The notes under the pieces: generated by a model
What the model saw: the letters and a program-made list of their open reading frames with translations, nothing else
What the model was told of the DNA's origin: nothing
The model's database searches: none
Source of the DNA: Luteolibacter sp. LG18
Lineage (GTDB): Bacteria > Verrucomicrobiota > Verrucomicrobiia > Verrucomicrobiales > Akkermansiaceae
DNA: 64,000 nucleotides
Assembly: GCF_036322585.1 (NCBI RefSeq)
Contig: NZ_AP024600.1
Coordinates: 3,782,001 to 3,846,000 of the forward strand
Direction of reading: 5' to 3'
Position numbers and translations under genes: made by a program
Part shown: positions 1 to 10,800 of the stretch, piece after piece
Numbering within the stretch: position 1 is the stretch's first letter
Layout: each line of letters begins with the position of its first letter

Positions 1-2
1 CG

Positions 3-236
3 CTGTGGGTGTTCACGCTGGCGAAACGCCACGGTGATCCGGGTCGCGTGGGGCGTGCGGTGCTTGGCATTGTGCTCGCCCAGATGGTGCTGGGCGTCAT
101 CATGTCGCAGGTCCATCTCTATGCATGGGTGCAGGTGGTACACGTCGTGTTGGCTGCGGTGCTGCTTGTCTTTATTTGGCTCTGGCTCTTTGGTGCGTGG
201 AGCAAGCGGGTGGAAGAACCACCTGCCGAGAGCTGA
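3..236 (+). CDS. Heme A synthase-like (COX15/CtaA) protein, C-terminal fragment
   Basis: This is the last ~77 codons of a gene that begins before the window. Two hydrophobic helices are visible (around LGIVLAQMVLGVIM and VQVVHVVLAAVLLVFIWLWL) separated by a short loop. The second carries a histidine in a VVHVVLAA context, which resembles the final haem-ligand helix of COX15/CtaA heme A synthases, the membrane enzymes that oxidise heme O to heme A for cytochrome oxidase. The protein ends with a short charged cytoplasmic tail. Only the end can be seen, so the family call rests on helix pattern and one histidine. Another polytopic haem-handling membrane protein is possible. The reading frame is open to the window edge, so no start can be assigned. 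Confidence 0.6.
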   Translation: MWVFTLAKRHGDPGRVGRAVLGIVLAQMVLGVIMSQVHLYAWVQVVHVVLAAVLLVFIWLWLFGAWSKRVEEPPAES

Positions 237-321
237 TCCGCATCAGCGGCGGGGGCGTTGAAAGCGAGAGGCCGGATCGGCCAATGAACGGGGTCCCATG
301 GACTGGGACGCCCTCATTGCC

Positions 322-2616
322 ATGCGCCCCCAGATCTCCTCCCGACCGTTTCCCGTCCGGATTTTCCTTTCCGCCATCGCATTCGCGGGAATCTCGACCC
401 AGCACGCCGGGGCTGCCGCCCAGACGTGGGTGGGCGACACCAGCACGGATTGGAATGATCCTCTCAATTGGACGACGGACGCGTTTCCAAGCGCCGGGAA
501 TGCCGTCATCAACACCAATACCGGTAACATCGCCACGATCACCGCGGACTCGGCTTTCACCCCGGTGGATATCGTTCTCGGAAGTGTCACCGGCACCAAC
601 GGCCGCGTGGACCATCGGGCGGGCACGTTGACGACCGGGCTCGGCAACTGGATGTATCTCGGCAATGCCGGGACCGCGACCGGCACCTACAACCTGGCGG
701 ACACTTCCACGACCGGAGCCGGCATCACTGGTTTCGGAACGGGCAGCGGCAGCCTGACGATCGGCGGAACGTCCACCACCAGCGGCCGCTTGCTCCTCGG
801 CAACGGCGGGACGACGAACGGCGTGTTCAACATGAACACGACCGGCACCCTGACCACGAAGGACACCACCATCGGCATGCTGATCGGCACCAACGGCGGC
901 GATGGCACGTTCAATCTCGAGAACGGCACGGTCAACACCGGCATCGTCTGGCTCGGCGACAACAACGTGGGCAGCGATGGTCTCATCCGCGTGTCGGGCG
1001 GCACATTCAATGGTACGAATCTTTATGCGGGCCGCAACGGCGGCAACGGTACGTTCACGATCACCGGCGGCTCCGCCAGCTTCACCGGCACCCAGTATTG
1101 GGTGGGCTACAAGACCGGCACCGGCGTGGTGAACGTGAACGGCGGCACGTTCACTGCCGCGGGTGAAATGCGTCTGGGCGGTTCCGATGCCAACGGCGCG
1201 ATCACGGCCAGCGGCACGCTCAACGTCACCGCCGGCACCGCCACCATCAATGGCATCACGCTCGGCCGGACGAACAACAGCGTCGCCTCCACGCCCTCCG
1301 GCTTCGTCAATGTCAGTGGGGGCACCCTCAATTCCCAGAGCTTCGTGCTGGTGGGGTGGCAGGGCAACGGGGCCACCGGCACGGTCACGGTGAACGGCGG
1401 CACGTTCAATGTCGGCACGGTGACCGCCGCGTCGAACATGGACATCGGCACCTTCGGGACGGCCGCGGGCACGGTGAACGTGAGCAGCGGCGCGCTGAAC
1501 CTCTACAACAACTCGAAGGTCCGCTTCGGCGCGGGCGCGGGGAACACCGGTATCAACACCTTCACCCAGAGCGGCGGCAACGTCTCGTTCTTCAGCGACG
1601 CGGGCACGACCTCCGGCGGCACCGGCTACCTCGACATGCAGGTGGCGGGCTCCGGCACCTACACCTACAATCTGGATGGTGGCACCTTGACCACGCCCAA
1701 GGTCCAGTCGACGGCGAACGGGGGCACGCGTGTGTTCAACTTCAACGGCGGCACGCTGAAAGCCACCACCGCGACCACGACCTTCTTCGATCTGAACCAG
1801 ACCGGCAGCCATCGGGCGAACGTCCGCAACGGCGGTGCGATCATCGACACCAACGGCGTGAACGTCACGGTGGCGGAAGCCCTCGTCCACAGCAACGTCA
1901 GCGGCGACAATGCCACCGACGGCGGTCTCACCAAGAAGGGCACGGGCACGCTCACACTCACCGGTGTGAACAGCTACACCGGCACCACCACCGTGCAGGG
2001 CGGCACGCTCGCGCTCGGGGTGAGTTCGACCATCAGTAATTCCCTGGTGCTGGGCACGAGCGGCGGTGCCACCGGCGTGCTGGATGTCACGTCGAAATCC
2101 GCGTTCACCCAGAGCAATATTTCCGGTCGGGGAACGATCAATATCGGCGCAGGGAAGACCCTCACCGCGGATGGCAACGTCGGTCCGGGATTCAGCCCCG
2201 GCACCCTCAACGTCACGGGCAACCTGGCCTATGCTAGTACGACGATCACCACGCTGGAGCTGGCGGGGAACGGTGGAGTCGCGGGGACGGACTCGGACTA
2301 CATCAATGTCACCGGCACCTTTTCGCTGACGGGGGCTCTCAACATCGTCAGCTACAACGGCTACGACATCACCCAGACGGGCGTTTACAACCTGCTCGAC
2401 GCAGGCACGTTCACGGGCGACTTCACCTCGGTGAGCGTGGGTGGCAACAGCCTGACCTACAACCTGCCGACGGACGACTGGACCGGCACGTTCGGCGGGA
2501 CGAGCTACACCTTCACCGAAGGGACCGGCGTGCTGAGTGTGGTGCCCGAGCCTGCCAGCCTGCTGCTCGGCGCGCTGGGTTCGTTGACGCTGCTGGCCCG
2601 CCGACGCCGGGCTTGA
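322..2616 (+). CDS. PEP-CTERM protein with autotransporter-associated beta-strand repeats
   Basis: A 764-residue secreted protein. The N-terminus has a signal peptide (basic MRPQISSRPFPVR, then a hydrophobic stretch ending near HAGAAAQ). I chose this ATG over one 24 bases upstream, because the upstream start would put acidic residues in front of the signal. The body is an array of Gly/Thr/Asn-rich strands predicting a long beta-helix. It includes one classical autotransporter-associated repeat (about residues 540-570, LTKKGTGTLTLTGVNSYTG and TTTVQGGTLAL). The C-terminus is VPEPASLLLGALGSLTLLA plus RRRR, a textbook PEP-CTERM sorting signal recognised by exosortase. No beta-barrel domain follows, so this is not a true autotransporter. 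No exosortase gene lies in the window. The likely role is a surface or extracellular-matrix protein. Confidence 0.88.
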   Translation: MRPQISSRPFPVRIFLSAIAFAGISTQHAGAAAQTWVGDTSTDWNDPLNWTTDAFPSAGNAVINTNTGNIATITADSAFTPVDIVLGSVTGTNGRVDHRAGTLTTGLGNWMYLGNAGTATGTYNLADTSTTGAGITGFGTGSGSLTIGGTSTTSGRLLLGNGGTTNGVFNMNTTGTLTTKDTTIGMLIGTNGGDGTFNLENGTVNTGIVWLGDNNVGSDGLIRVSGGTFNGTNLYAGRNGGNGTFTITGGSASFTGTQYWVGYKTGTGVVNVNGGTFTAAGEMRLGGSDANGAITASGTLNVTAGTATINGITLGRTNNSVASTPSGFVNVSGGTLNSQSFVLVGWQGNGATGTVTVNGGTFNVGTVTAASNMDIGTFGTAAGTVNVSSGALNLYNNSKVRFGAGAGNTGINTFTQSGGNVSFFSDAGTTSGGTGYLDMQVAGSGTYTYNLDGGTLTTPKVQSTANGGTRVFNFNGGTLKATTATTTFFDLNQTGSHRANVRNGGAIIDTNGVNVTVAEALVHSNVSGDNATDGGLTKKGTGTLTLTGVNSYTGTTTVQGGTLALGVSSTISNSLVLGTSGGATGVLDVTSKSAFTQSNISGRGTINIGAGKTLTADGNVGPGFSPGTLNVTGNLAYASTTITTLELAGNGGVAGTDSDYINVTGTFSLTGALNIVSYNGYDITQTGVYNLLDAGTFTGDFTSVSVGGNSLTYNLPTDDWTGTFGGTSYTFTEGTGVLSVVPEPASLLLGALGSLTLLARRRRA

Positions 2617-2628
2617 ACGGGCCCGGTG

Positions 2629-2655
2629 CGGGGGTGAAATTTCTCTTTCCCCCCG
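2629..2655 (+). terminator. G/C hairpin after the PEP-CTERM gene, terminator-like
   Basis: CGGGGG at 2629-2634 pairs with CCCCCG at 2650-2655, and GAAA (2636-2639) pairs with TTTC (2646-2649), leaving one bulged T. The hairpin lies 13 bases past the stop codon. There is no run of T after it, so it may protect the 3' end rather than terminate by itself. Confidence 0.35.
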
Positions 2656-2697
2656 TGCTCCGATAGGGATACTCCCCGCGTCGCCGCAAGGAGGCAT

Positions 2698-2772
<75 letters not shown>

Positions 2773-2787
2773 GTTTCCCGTGTATCC

Positions 2788-3273
2788 ATGAGTCCGGATT
2801 TCGAAACCGAGTTGGAACGATTGGAGAAGGAAGGGTGGAGACGGGTCTCGAACGAAACAAAGCGTCCAGTTCCCGCAAGTCTTCTCGCCCGGTATCCGTG
2901 GCTACCTGCGGAAATACTCGAGGTGTTGGAAGAGGTTGATGAAATGATCTCTGGCGATGCCACATGCTGGTTGCTCACCTCGAAGGACTATGCAGGAGAG
3001 GGGGATTCCGCTTTCGCGTGGAATGAGTGGGAACTCCAATCGCTGGAAGGTGCCGGAAGTGATGAGAGCTGGGCTGAAGAAATCCGTGCCTTTTGGGACC
3101 GCCATTTGCCTGTCGGGTTGTCGTTGGATGGTGGCTACGGATTTCATGCCATAAGGGATGACGGAGTGATTGTTTGGGGGAATGAGCCGGAATTCGAGGA
3201 AACCACGGAGGTTCCCGGGGGCTACCTAGGCCTTTTGAGGGCGATGGGGGCGGGGCGTTCCGGTTGTGCTTAA
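2788..3273 (+). CDS. SMI1/KNR4 (SUKH)-like protein
   Basis: A 161-residue soluble protein starting only 15 bases after tRNA-Thr. The pattern fits the SUKH fold: an N-terminal helix with LPAEILEVLEEVDE, a central FAWNEWELQSL segment, a WAEEIRAFWDRHLPVG stretch, then GYGFHAIRDDGVIVWGNEP leading to a C-terminal helix. SUKH proteins are often immunity proteins against contact-dependent or polymorphic toxins, but many free-standing members have unknown roles. No toxin gene is adjacent, so an orphan or housekeeping role is equally likely. Base composition is a little lower in GC at the 5' half than in its neighbours. Its stop overlaps the stop of the convergent protease gene by four bases. Confidence 0.72.
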   Translation: MSPDFETELERLEKEGWRRVSNETKRPVPASLLARYPWLPAEILEVLEEVDEMISGDATCWLLTSKDYAGEGDSAFAWNEWELQSLEGAGSDESWAEEIRAFWDRHLPVGLSLDGGYGFHAIRDDGVIVWGNEPEFEETTEVPGGYLGLLRAMGAGRSGCA

Positions 3274-4367
3274 TGTGTTTTCCATTCTGCTAGTGCGTGC
3301 CGGAGCAGGAGCAACTCGCCGATGTTTTCCGCGCTGAGCAGGCCCACCACGGCGTGCTCGCGGGAGTCCCGGACCGGTAGCACCTCCGACGGGATCGAGC
3401 GGAGCACTTCGAAAGCCTGCTTCAACGGGGTGGCGGGGAAGACCTTGGGGATGTCCGTCAGGATCAGGTCCGCCAGCGGATGGTCCGGACCGTGGTGGGT
3501 GAGCCCCTCGACCAAACGCCCACGGGTGAGAATGCCCGCCAGCGATCCATCCGCCGCGAGGATCGGGAAATCGTGCTGGGACCCCGCGATCAGGGCGTCG
3601 GCGGCATCTTGCAGCCGACCTTCGAGCGGCAGGGTGTGGAAATCGGTGATCATCGCGTCGGCGAGCGTGAGGTCGCGCATCGCCTCGCTGGTCTGGACCG
3701 ACTCGTTTTCGCCCCGCGCCGCGAAGAAGATGAAGACCGCGATCAGGAAAAACATCGGGTGCAGCCACATCAGGGCGAGGATGACTCCGAGGCCCGCCAG
3801 CATCTGCCCGATGGCGGCGGCGATCGCCGTGGCCTTCGCGTAGGGCAGGAACATCGCCAGCAGGGCGCGCAGCACCCGGCCACCGTCCATGGGAAAGGCC
3901 GGGATCATGTTGAAGACCACCAGCCAGACATTGATCACCATCAGCCGCTGACCGAGGCTCGCGGCGGACGAGAAATCCATCGTTTGGGGCATGTTCGGGT
4001 CCGGCATGCCGAGGATGGCGATCAGGATGGCGGCGATCACCACGTTCACCATGGGCCCGGCGAGGGCCACGATGAGTTCCTGGACGGGGCGCTCCGGGAT
4101 GCGCTCCAAGCGAGCCAGACCGCCGATGGGGAGCAGGGTGACATCCGGGGTGCGAATGCCGAAGGCCCGGGCCGCGAAGATGTGGCCGAACTCATGAAGC
4201 AGCACGCACAGGAACAACGCCCCGGTGAACACCAGTGCTCCGGCGGCCACGGCGGGCCCTCCATTGGCGAAGAACATCATGCCGACCGCCGCGAGCAGCA
4301 GCAGGAAGGTCACGTGGACCTTCACCACCGTGCCGGCGATCCTCGCGATGGGAATCGACCATTTCAC
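3270..4367 (-). CDS. Site-2 protease family (M50B) membrane protease with CBS pair
   Basis: A 365-residue intramembrane zinc metalloprotease of the site-2/SpoIVFB type. The zinc motif HEFGH is at residues 58-62 in a hydrophobic helix. The second metal-ligand motif is FPMDGGRVLRALL, equivalent to the family's NPxDGG motif. About five or six membrane segments are predicted. The last ~120 residues form two CBS domains (around MITDFHTLPLEGRLQDAADA and TDIPKVFPATPLKQAFEVL), which in this family bind adenine nucleotides and regulate the protease. The start is a GTG, the only one that keeps the first membrane segment intact. The substrate cannot be named from context. Genes of this architecture are usually annotated simply as site-2 protease family protein. 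Confidence 0.9.
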   Translation of the reverse strand: MKWSIPIARIAGTVVKVHVTFLLLLAAVGMMFFANGGPAVAAGALVFTGALFLCVLLHEFGHIFAARAFGIRTPDVTLLPIGGLARLERIPERPVQELIVALAGPMVNVVIAAILIAILGMPDPNMPQTMDFSSAASLGQRLMVINVWLVVFNMIPAFPMDGGRVLRALLAMFLPYAKATAIAAAIGQMLAGLGVILALMWLHPMFFLIAVFIFFAARGENESVQTSEAMRDLTLADAMITDFHTLPLEGRLQDAADALIAGSQHDFPILAADGSLAGILTRGRLVEGLTHHGPDHPLADLILTDIPKVFPATPLKQAFEVLRSIPSEVLPVRDSREHAVVGLLSAENIGELLLLRHALAEWKTH

Positions 4368-4836
4368 ACCTCATTCTAACACAGATGGGCGGGGAGGACA
4401 CGCGGCTTTTGGTGACAGTGGGGGGATCGGGGATTTCGCCGATGGCGGCCCCGGGAGTGGGGGATTTTACGCAGGGGATGCCTTGGTTTTAGATCGATTG
4501 CGCGCGAATGGCGGTCATTTCGGTCAAATCCATCGAAATTACTTTCTAACCCGGCTTTGCGGGAGTAATGCCCGCATTGTTCTAGGGTGGGAAACCGTCC
4601 GTGAACCACTCGTTCGTCTGCATTAAACCCAGAAACCCAAGAACCCAGGGCCGGTGATCGCACCGGCCATTCGACAGGGCCGCCGCGTCCGCGAGATTCT
4701 CCGTTTTTTTGTCCGATTCGCTGTTTGATTCGACAGGTGTCTTCGAGCCGTGGGGGACCTTTGCCATGACGCAGGGGGCTCAATTTCGGCCGTAGACCGC
4801 TGTTTTTGTTTGTTTTCTCTCAGGCTTTCCAAACCC
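4368..4836. other. 469-bp divergent intergenic region upstream of giant protease A
   Basis: No credible gene: the short open frames here look like neither coding sequence nor known families. It holds two clear hairpins. TGCGGG/CCCGCA lies at 4558-4576, and GGCCGGTG-atcg-CACCGGCC, a perfect 8-bp stem, lies at 4649-4668. A T-rich stretch sits at 4708-4714 and another at 4802-4816, just before the protease start. Promoters for both divergent genes should lie here, but no convincing -35/-10 pair was recognised. Confidence 0.5.
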
Positions 4837-7800
4837 ATGTCCCGTCGTTCCCGGCTTGTTCCAATGCTCGCCGCCTGTGGCGCGTGCGCCCTCGGCTTTT
4901 TGATTTTCGAGCACTCGAGATCTTCCTCAGATCGTTTGGAACGTCATGCCGCGGCAGAGCGGAAGGCGCTGGCGAAGGAGCCGGTGGCGCTGGCCGCCGA
5001 GGGTCCGGTGGATTTCTCGAAGATCGAGGCATTCGCGGCGTGGTCGCGGGGTTACAGGATGGCGTCTGCCGATGAGCGGTCGGCCAAGGTGGACGAGGGG
5101 CTTGCCCTGGCGAAGGCCCGCCGGCCCGAGTTTCTGAAGCTGATCAAGGCCGATCCGGAGCGGGCGTTGAAGGAAGCCGTGCCGATGGTGGTGCGGCAGG
5201 ACCTTCCGGCGAGGCTGGTTGCGCAGCTCGAGGAGCGGGTGCGCGGGGTGGGGGCCCTCCGGACCTATGCGAACACCGTGCTGCCGGGTTCGCCGGTGGT
5301 GCCCTCGGTGCATTACCTGGAGCTGAACGACGGCGTGACCTACCAGGCCTACACCTCGGGCCGCGAACAGTTCCTGATGGATTACAAGCCGAACCGCTCG
5401 GTGAACGGCGTGGCGATCCGGCCGGAGGGAGGCATGGCCCAGCTCGCGCTGGATCCGAGTCCGGTGCGTCCATTGGAGGTCGGCGAGCGTCCCGACCCGG
5501 CCTTGCCGAAGGTGGAGGTCTGCCCGGTTTCGGGAAACTCGACCGCCCTGCCCGCGGATCAGGCGAATGCCGCGGTGAAGGAGAATGAGCCGGTGGTGGA
5601 GGCGCAGGGCCAGGTCGTCTACCTCTGCAACGGTTCCCACACGACGATCTACGAGAACCAGCTCATCGCCGGGGAAGGCGTGGGTGGCGGTGGGGTGGGC
5701 TACAACGGCCCGCTGCCCTACGTTTCGACCAAGGCGCTCGGGGTGATGCGGGTGCTCTACATTCCCGCGACCTTCCCGGATGAGAACGTGGCCCCGACCA
5801 CGGAGGCGAACGCCTACAACACGATGAAGGACATCAGCGACTACTACAACAAGTCGTCCTTCGGAAAGCTGATGATCGCCACCACCGTCACGCCCTGCGT
5901 GATGATGCCGCACGACGGCAAGTGGTACCAGGCGAACGATTCGGCGAACGGCGGCAGCATCGACTGCCTCGGTCTCACCCACAGTGACGCCCGCGCGGCG
6001 GCGAAGGCGCTCGGCTACGATCCGGCGAACTACGATTGCATCATCGTGCTCCAGTCCTACGCCTACGGTGTTTCCCGCGGAGCGGGCGGCTGGGGCTCGG
6101 TCGGCGGCAACAGCGTGTGGATCTATAGCTCCACCTGGCGCGAGGTGGTGGCCCACGAGATGGGGCACACTTTCGGTCTGGCGCACGCGAACTTCTGGGA
6201 TTCCACCGATGGCTCGAACGGCACCGGCAATGGCGCGAACCAGGAGTACGGCGATGACTTCGACATCATGGGCGGCGGCAGCATTTCCACCGGCCACTAC
6301 AATATTGCCGCGAAGGAGCAGATCAAGTGGTTCACCGCGGACAACCTGACCAGCGTGGCCGCGAGTGGGACCTACCGGGTGGCAGCGCAGGATTCAAATG
6401 TGCTCGACCCTGCCCGCAGCTACGGGCTGAAGATCGTGAAGGACCCGCTGCGGACCTACTACGCCGAGGTGCGGCAGCTTTCCGACGCCGATGCCAACCA
6501 GCCGTGGCAGGCCAATGGCATCCGTCTGGAATGGAAGTATCCCTCGGGGGGCGGCAGCAACAACCAGCTCATCGACACCACTCCCGGGTCGATCAATGGC
6601 AAGGCCGACGGCAACATCATCGTGGGCCGCACGTTTTCCGATTTCGAGTCCGGCATCCACCTGACCCCGGTGGCGGTGCAGCCCGCCGCGAACGGCAATC
6701 CGAAGACCGTGGACGTGGTGGTGAATCTCGGCCAGTTCCCGGCGAATCAGGCACCGACTTTGGCTCTCAATGCCTCGGCGACCAATGTGCCGGTCGGCGC
6801 GAGCGTCACGTTCAACGCCACCGCCAGCGATCCCGATGGCGATGCGCTGTCTTACTATTGGAGCTACGGCAACGGCGACAAGACGGCCCTGCCGAATGCG
6901 TCCTCGATCACCCGCACTTTCAGCTCCGCCGGCCAGTATCAGGTGACCTGCACGGTGTCCGACATGAAGGGAAAGACGACGGTGCGCAGTGTCGTGATCA
7001 ATGTTGGCACCAACACCACCTTCAGCATCGGTGGCCGGGTGACGAAAGGCGGCCAGCCGGTGGCGAACATCCCGGTGGCGACCACGGGTAAGGAAACCAT
7101 GACCGATTCGGACGGCTACTACACCTTGGTGGGGCTCGCGGCGGGCAACTACACGATCACTCCGCGCCTGGACGGCTACACGTTCAATGGCAGCCTCGGT
7201 TCCACGATCACGGTGGGACCGAACACGGCCGATGCCAATTTCGAGACGGTGGCGGGCACGGTGGTGACCCTCACCGCCTCGGTGCCGACCTGCACCGAGG
7301 ATCTGGCCGGATCGACCGGGAAATTCACTCTGACCCGCACCGGCCCGACGGGGAGCGCGCTGGCGGTGACCATGCAATCCGTCACCGGCACCGCGACGAG
7401 TGCGGACTACACGCTGGCACCGGCAATCTCGTCGAACACGCTGACCATTCCCGCCGGAGCTTCCTCGCTGGATGTGACCGTGACGCCGAAGACCGACACC
7501 TCGGCCGAGGGTCCGGAGACGGTGCGGCTGCTGATGGCGCAGAATGCCTCCTATGTCATCGGAGGCTCTCAGGAGGCCACGGTCACCATTCTGGACAATG
7601 ACACGACGGTGCCGAAGGTCAGCATCGTGGCGGCCGTCCCGACCACGGTGGAAAACTCCGGATCTCCCGCGCTGCTCACCGTGAGCCGCACCGGCAGCAC
7701 CGCTGCGGCTTTGACGGTCAATTACAGCGTCACTGGCACGGCCACCAGCGGCAGCGACTTCACCGCTCTGCCGGGTTCCGTGACCATTCCGGCCGGTGCG

Positions 7801-10800
7801 TCTTCCGTGGACATCCCGGTGGCCACGGTGAACGACAACGCCTCGGAGACGAATGAGACCGTGGTGGTCACGCTGGCGTCGAACGCGGCGTATCTCATCG
7901 AGGCTTCTCCGCTCAACGCGGCGACCGCAACCCTCGTGGACGACGATCTCCAGATCATCACTGTTTCCGCATCCGATTCGATCGCTACGGAAGGGGCGAG
8001 TCCCGCTGACAACGGCACTTTCCTGGTGACTCGCACGGGTGACACCTCGCAGGACCTCACGCTTTATTACAGCGTGGCCGGCTCCGCGTTGCAGGGTGTC
8101 GACTACGTCATCCTGCCCGGCTCCGTGACGATCCCGGCGGGACAAAACTCTGCGGCGGTGACGATCGTGCCAATCGATGACGGCATCCTGGAGGATGACC
8201 AGACCGTCACGCTGCTGCTCGGATCGCTTGGCAGCAACTATAAGCTCGGCAGCAATGCCACCAGCACGCTCACCATCAAGAGCAACACCACCAACAAGCC
8301 CTTCGTCTCGGTGGCCGCGGCGGAGGATGGTTTCAGCGAGTCCGGTACCGCGGGGATTTTCCGTTTTGCGGTCAGCGGGGTGGTGACCACGCCGTTCACG
8401 GTGAACTACACGCTGGGTGGCAGCGCCACGTCGGGCGTCGACTACGTTACGCCCAGCGGTTCAGTGACGATCACGGCGGGCAGCGGCAACCGGACCTTCG
8501 ACGTGACCCTCACTCCGACCAACGATGGCACCGCGGAGGATCTGGAGGATGTCACTGTTTCGATCACGCCTTCCGCGTCCTACGTGACTTGGCCGTCCAG
8601 CGACCGCGCGGCGATGTGGCTCTACGATGGAAGCCTGCCGACCGTGTTCGTGGATGCTTCCAGTGCCACTCCGGCCGAGCCTTCGACCGGTAGCAAGTTC
8701 ACGCTGCTCCGCACCGGTGCGACCACCGATCCGCTGGTGGTGAACTACACGATGGGCGGCACGGCCACCAATGGCACCGATTACACCACGCTCAGCGGCA
8801 CGGCGACGATTCCGGCGGGAGCCTCGTTCGTCGATGTGGCCATCACGCCGATCAATGACACCACCGCGGAAGGCACTGAAACGATCATCATGTCGCTGGC
8901 TCCGGGGACGTATTCCCGGTCGCCCTTGCCCGCCACGCTTTACCTTGGGGACAACGACACCTCCACGGTGACGGTGGGCTTCAACGTGGCGGCCAGCACC
9001 ACGTCGGAAGGCGCGGGCACGGTGAGCATCCCGGTGAGCCTCTCCGCGGCGTCCGCGAATCCGGTGACAGTCGGCTACGTGGTGGGAAGCGGTTCGTTGA
9101 GCGCTTCCAACAACGACAGCTCCGGGCTCACCGCACCGTATTGGGTGCGGATGGTCCGCGCCGGCAGCACGGTGGCCGCTTATCGTTCGCCCGATGGCAC
9201 GACCTGGACGCAGCAGGGTTCCACCCAGACGGTGGGGATGGGGAACACGGCCTTCGTCGGGCTGTGCCTGGGCACGAACAACAGCAGCGCCTCGCAGGTG
9301 ACCGCCACCTTTGACAACGTCACGGTGACCCCGGCGGGCGGATCCTTCACCGGCACCGACGTGGGCTACACGCCGAAGCCGGGCACGTGGTCGGTGGCCT
9401 CCGGGACCTACACGCTCAAGGCGCAGACCAACAACATTTCCGGAAGCGCGGATTCCTGCTACCTGGTGTCCCAGCCGGTCACCGGCGATTGCACGATCAC
9501 GGCACGCGTCACCGGTATCACTGGCGGCGCGTCCTCGACCAAGGCCGGCGTGATGATCCGTGAGAGTCTGTTCGATGACGCGCGCCACGGCACCTGCGCG
9601 CTGACCTCGTCGAGCGGCACCACGTTCATCTGGCGCTCGGGATCGGTGACCAATGCCGCGGGCAGCGGGGTGGATTTCACCCTGGCGAGCGGCACGCTGA
9701 CTTTCCCGGCGGGAACGACCACGCTGAACATTCCTGTTTCGATCACCGATGACGCGATCGTGGAGACCACCGAGGCCGTGGTGGTGTCGCTGGTGAACGC
9801 GGGCAATGCCGGACTCGGCTCGATCTCGCAGCACATCCTTTCGATCTCTGACAACGATGTGCCGCCTTCCCAACCGACGCTGGGCTTCGCCGCCACGGCA
9901 TCGTCGGGTCCGGAGGCTTCCAGCCCGGTGAACATCCCGGTGGCGCTTAGTTTCGCGCCCACGGCTCCGGTCACGGTGGATTATGCGGTCACGGGAGGCA
10001 CGGCTGCCGACGGGGCGGATTACACGCTCGCCAGCGGCACGCTGACCTTCAATGCCGGGGAAACGGTGAAGTCCATCGCTCTCGCCGTGGTGGATGATGT
10101 GGTGATCGAGGCGAACAAGACGGTGGTCATCGGGCTTTCGAACGCCACCGGCGCGGTGATGGGTGGAAATTCGTCGCACACCTACACGATCCTCAACGAC
10201 GACACGCCCACGGTCACGGTGGTGGCCACCGATGCCACGGCTACCGAAGGTCCCTCGTCGGTGGATACGGGCACCTTCACGGTGAGCCGCACCGGGCCTG
10301 CGACCGATCCGCTCACGGTGAACTTCACCGTTTCCGGCACGGCGACCTCGGGCAGCGACTACACGGCGGTCGGGACCTCGGTGACGATTCCCGCGGGGGC
10401 CTCCAGCGCGCCGCTCACGGTGACTCCGCTGGACAATGCCACCGCCGAGTCCTCGGAAACCGTGATCGTCACGCTCGCGGCGAACGCAGCCTATACCGTG
10501 GGTTCTCCTTCCGCGGCCACGGTGACGATTGTCGACGACGACATGCCGGTGGTGACGCTGGTGGCGACCGACGACACCGCGACCGAGACCGGGACGACGA
10601 CAGGAACGTTCACCGTGACCCGCACCGGCGCGACCACCAGCGCACTCACCGTGAACTTCACGGTGGCGGGGAGTGCCACCAGTGGCACGGATTACACCTC
10701 GATCGGCACCTCGGTCACGATCCCGGCGGGCTCCGCCAGCAAGACGATCACGCTCACGCCGGTCAACGACCTGGCCAGCGAGGGGGATGAATACGTGCTG

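Noticed and set aside
322-2616. True autotransporter (type V secretion) for the beta-strand repeat protein
   Set aside because: There is no C-terminal beta-barrel. The end is a PEP-CTERM signal instead.
172-2697. Long minus-strand open frame antisense to the PEP-CTERM gene
   Set aside because: Arg/Gly/Ala/His-rich composition with no domains. It mirrors the GC-rich repetitive coding strand, where stop codons are rare in the opposite frame.
4376-4838. Several short minus-strand frames upstream of giant protease A
   Set aside because: They overlap one another, have poor composition and cover predicted hairpins. Better explained as regulatory DNA.
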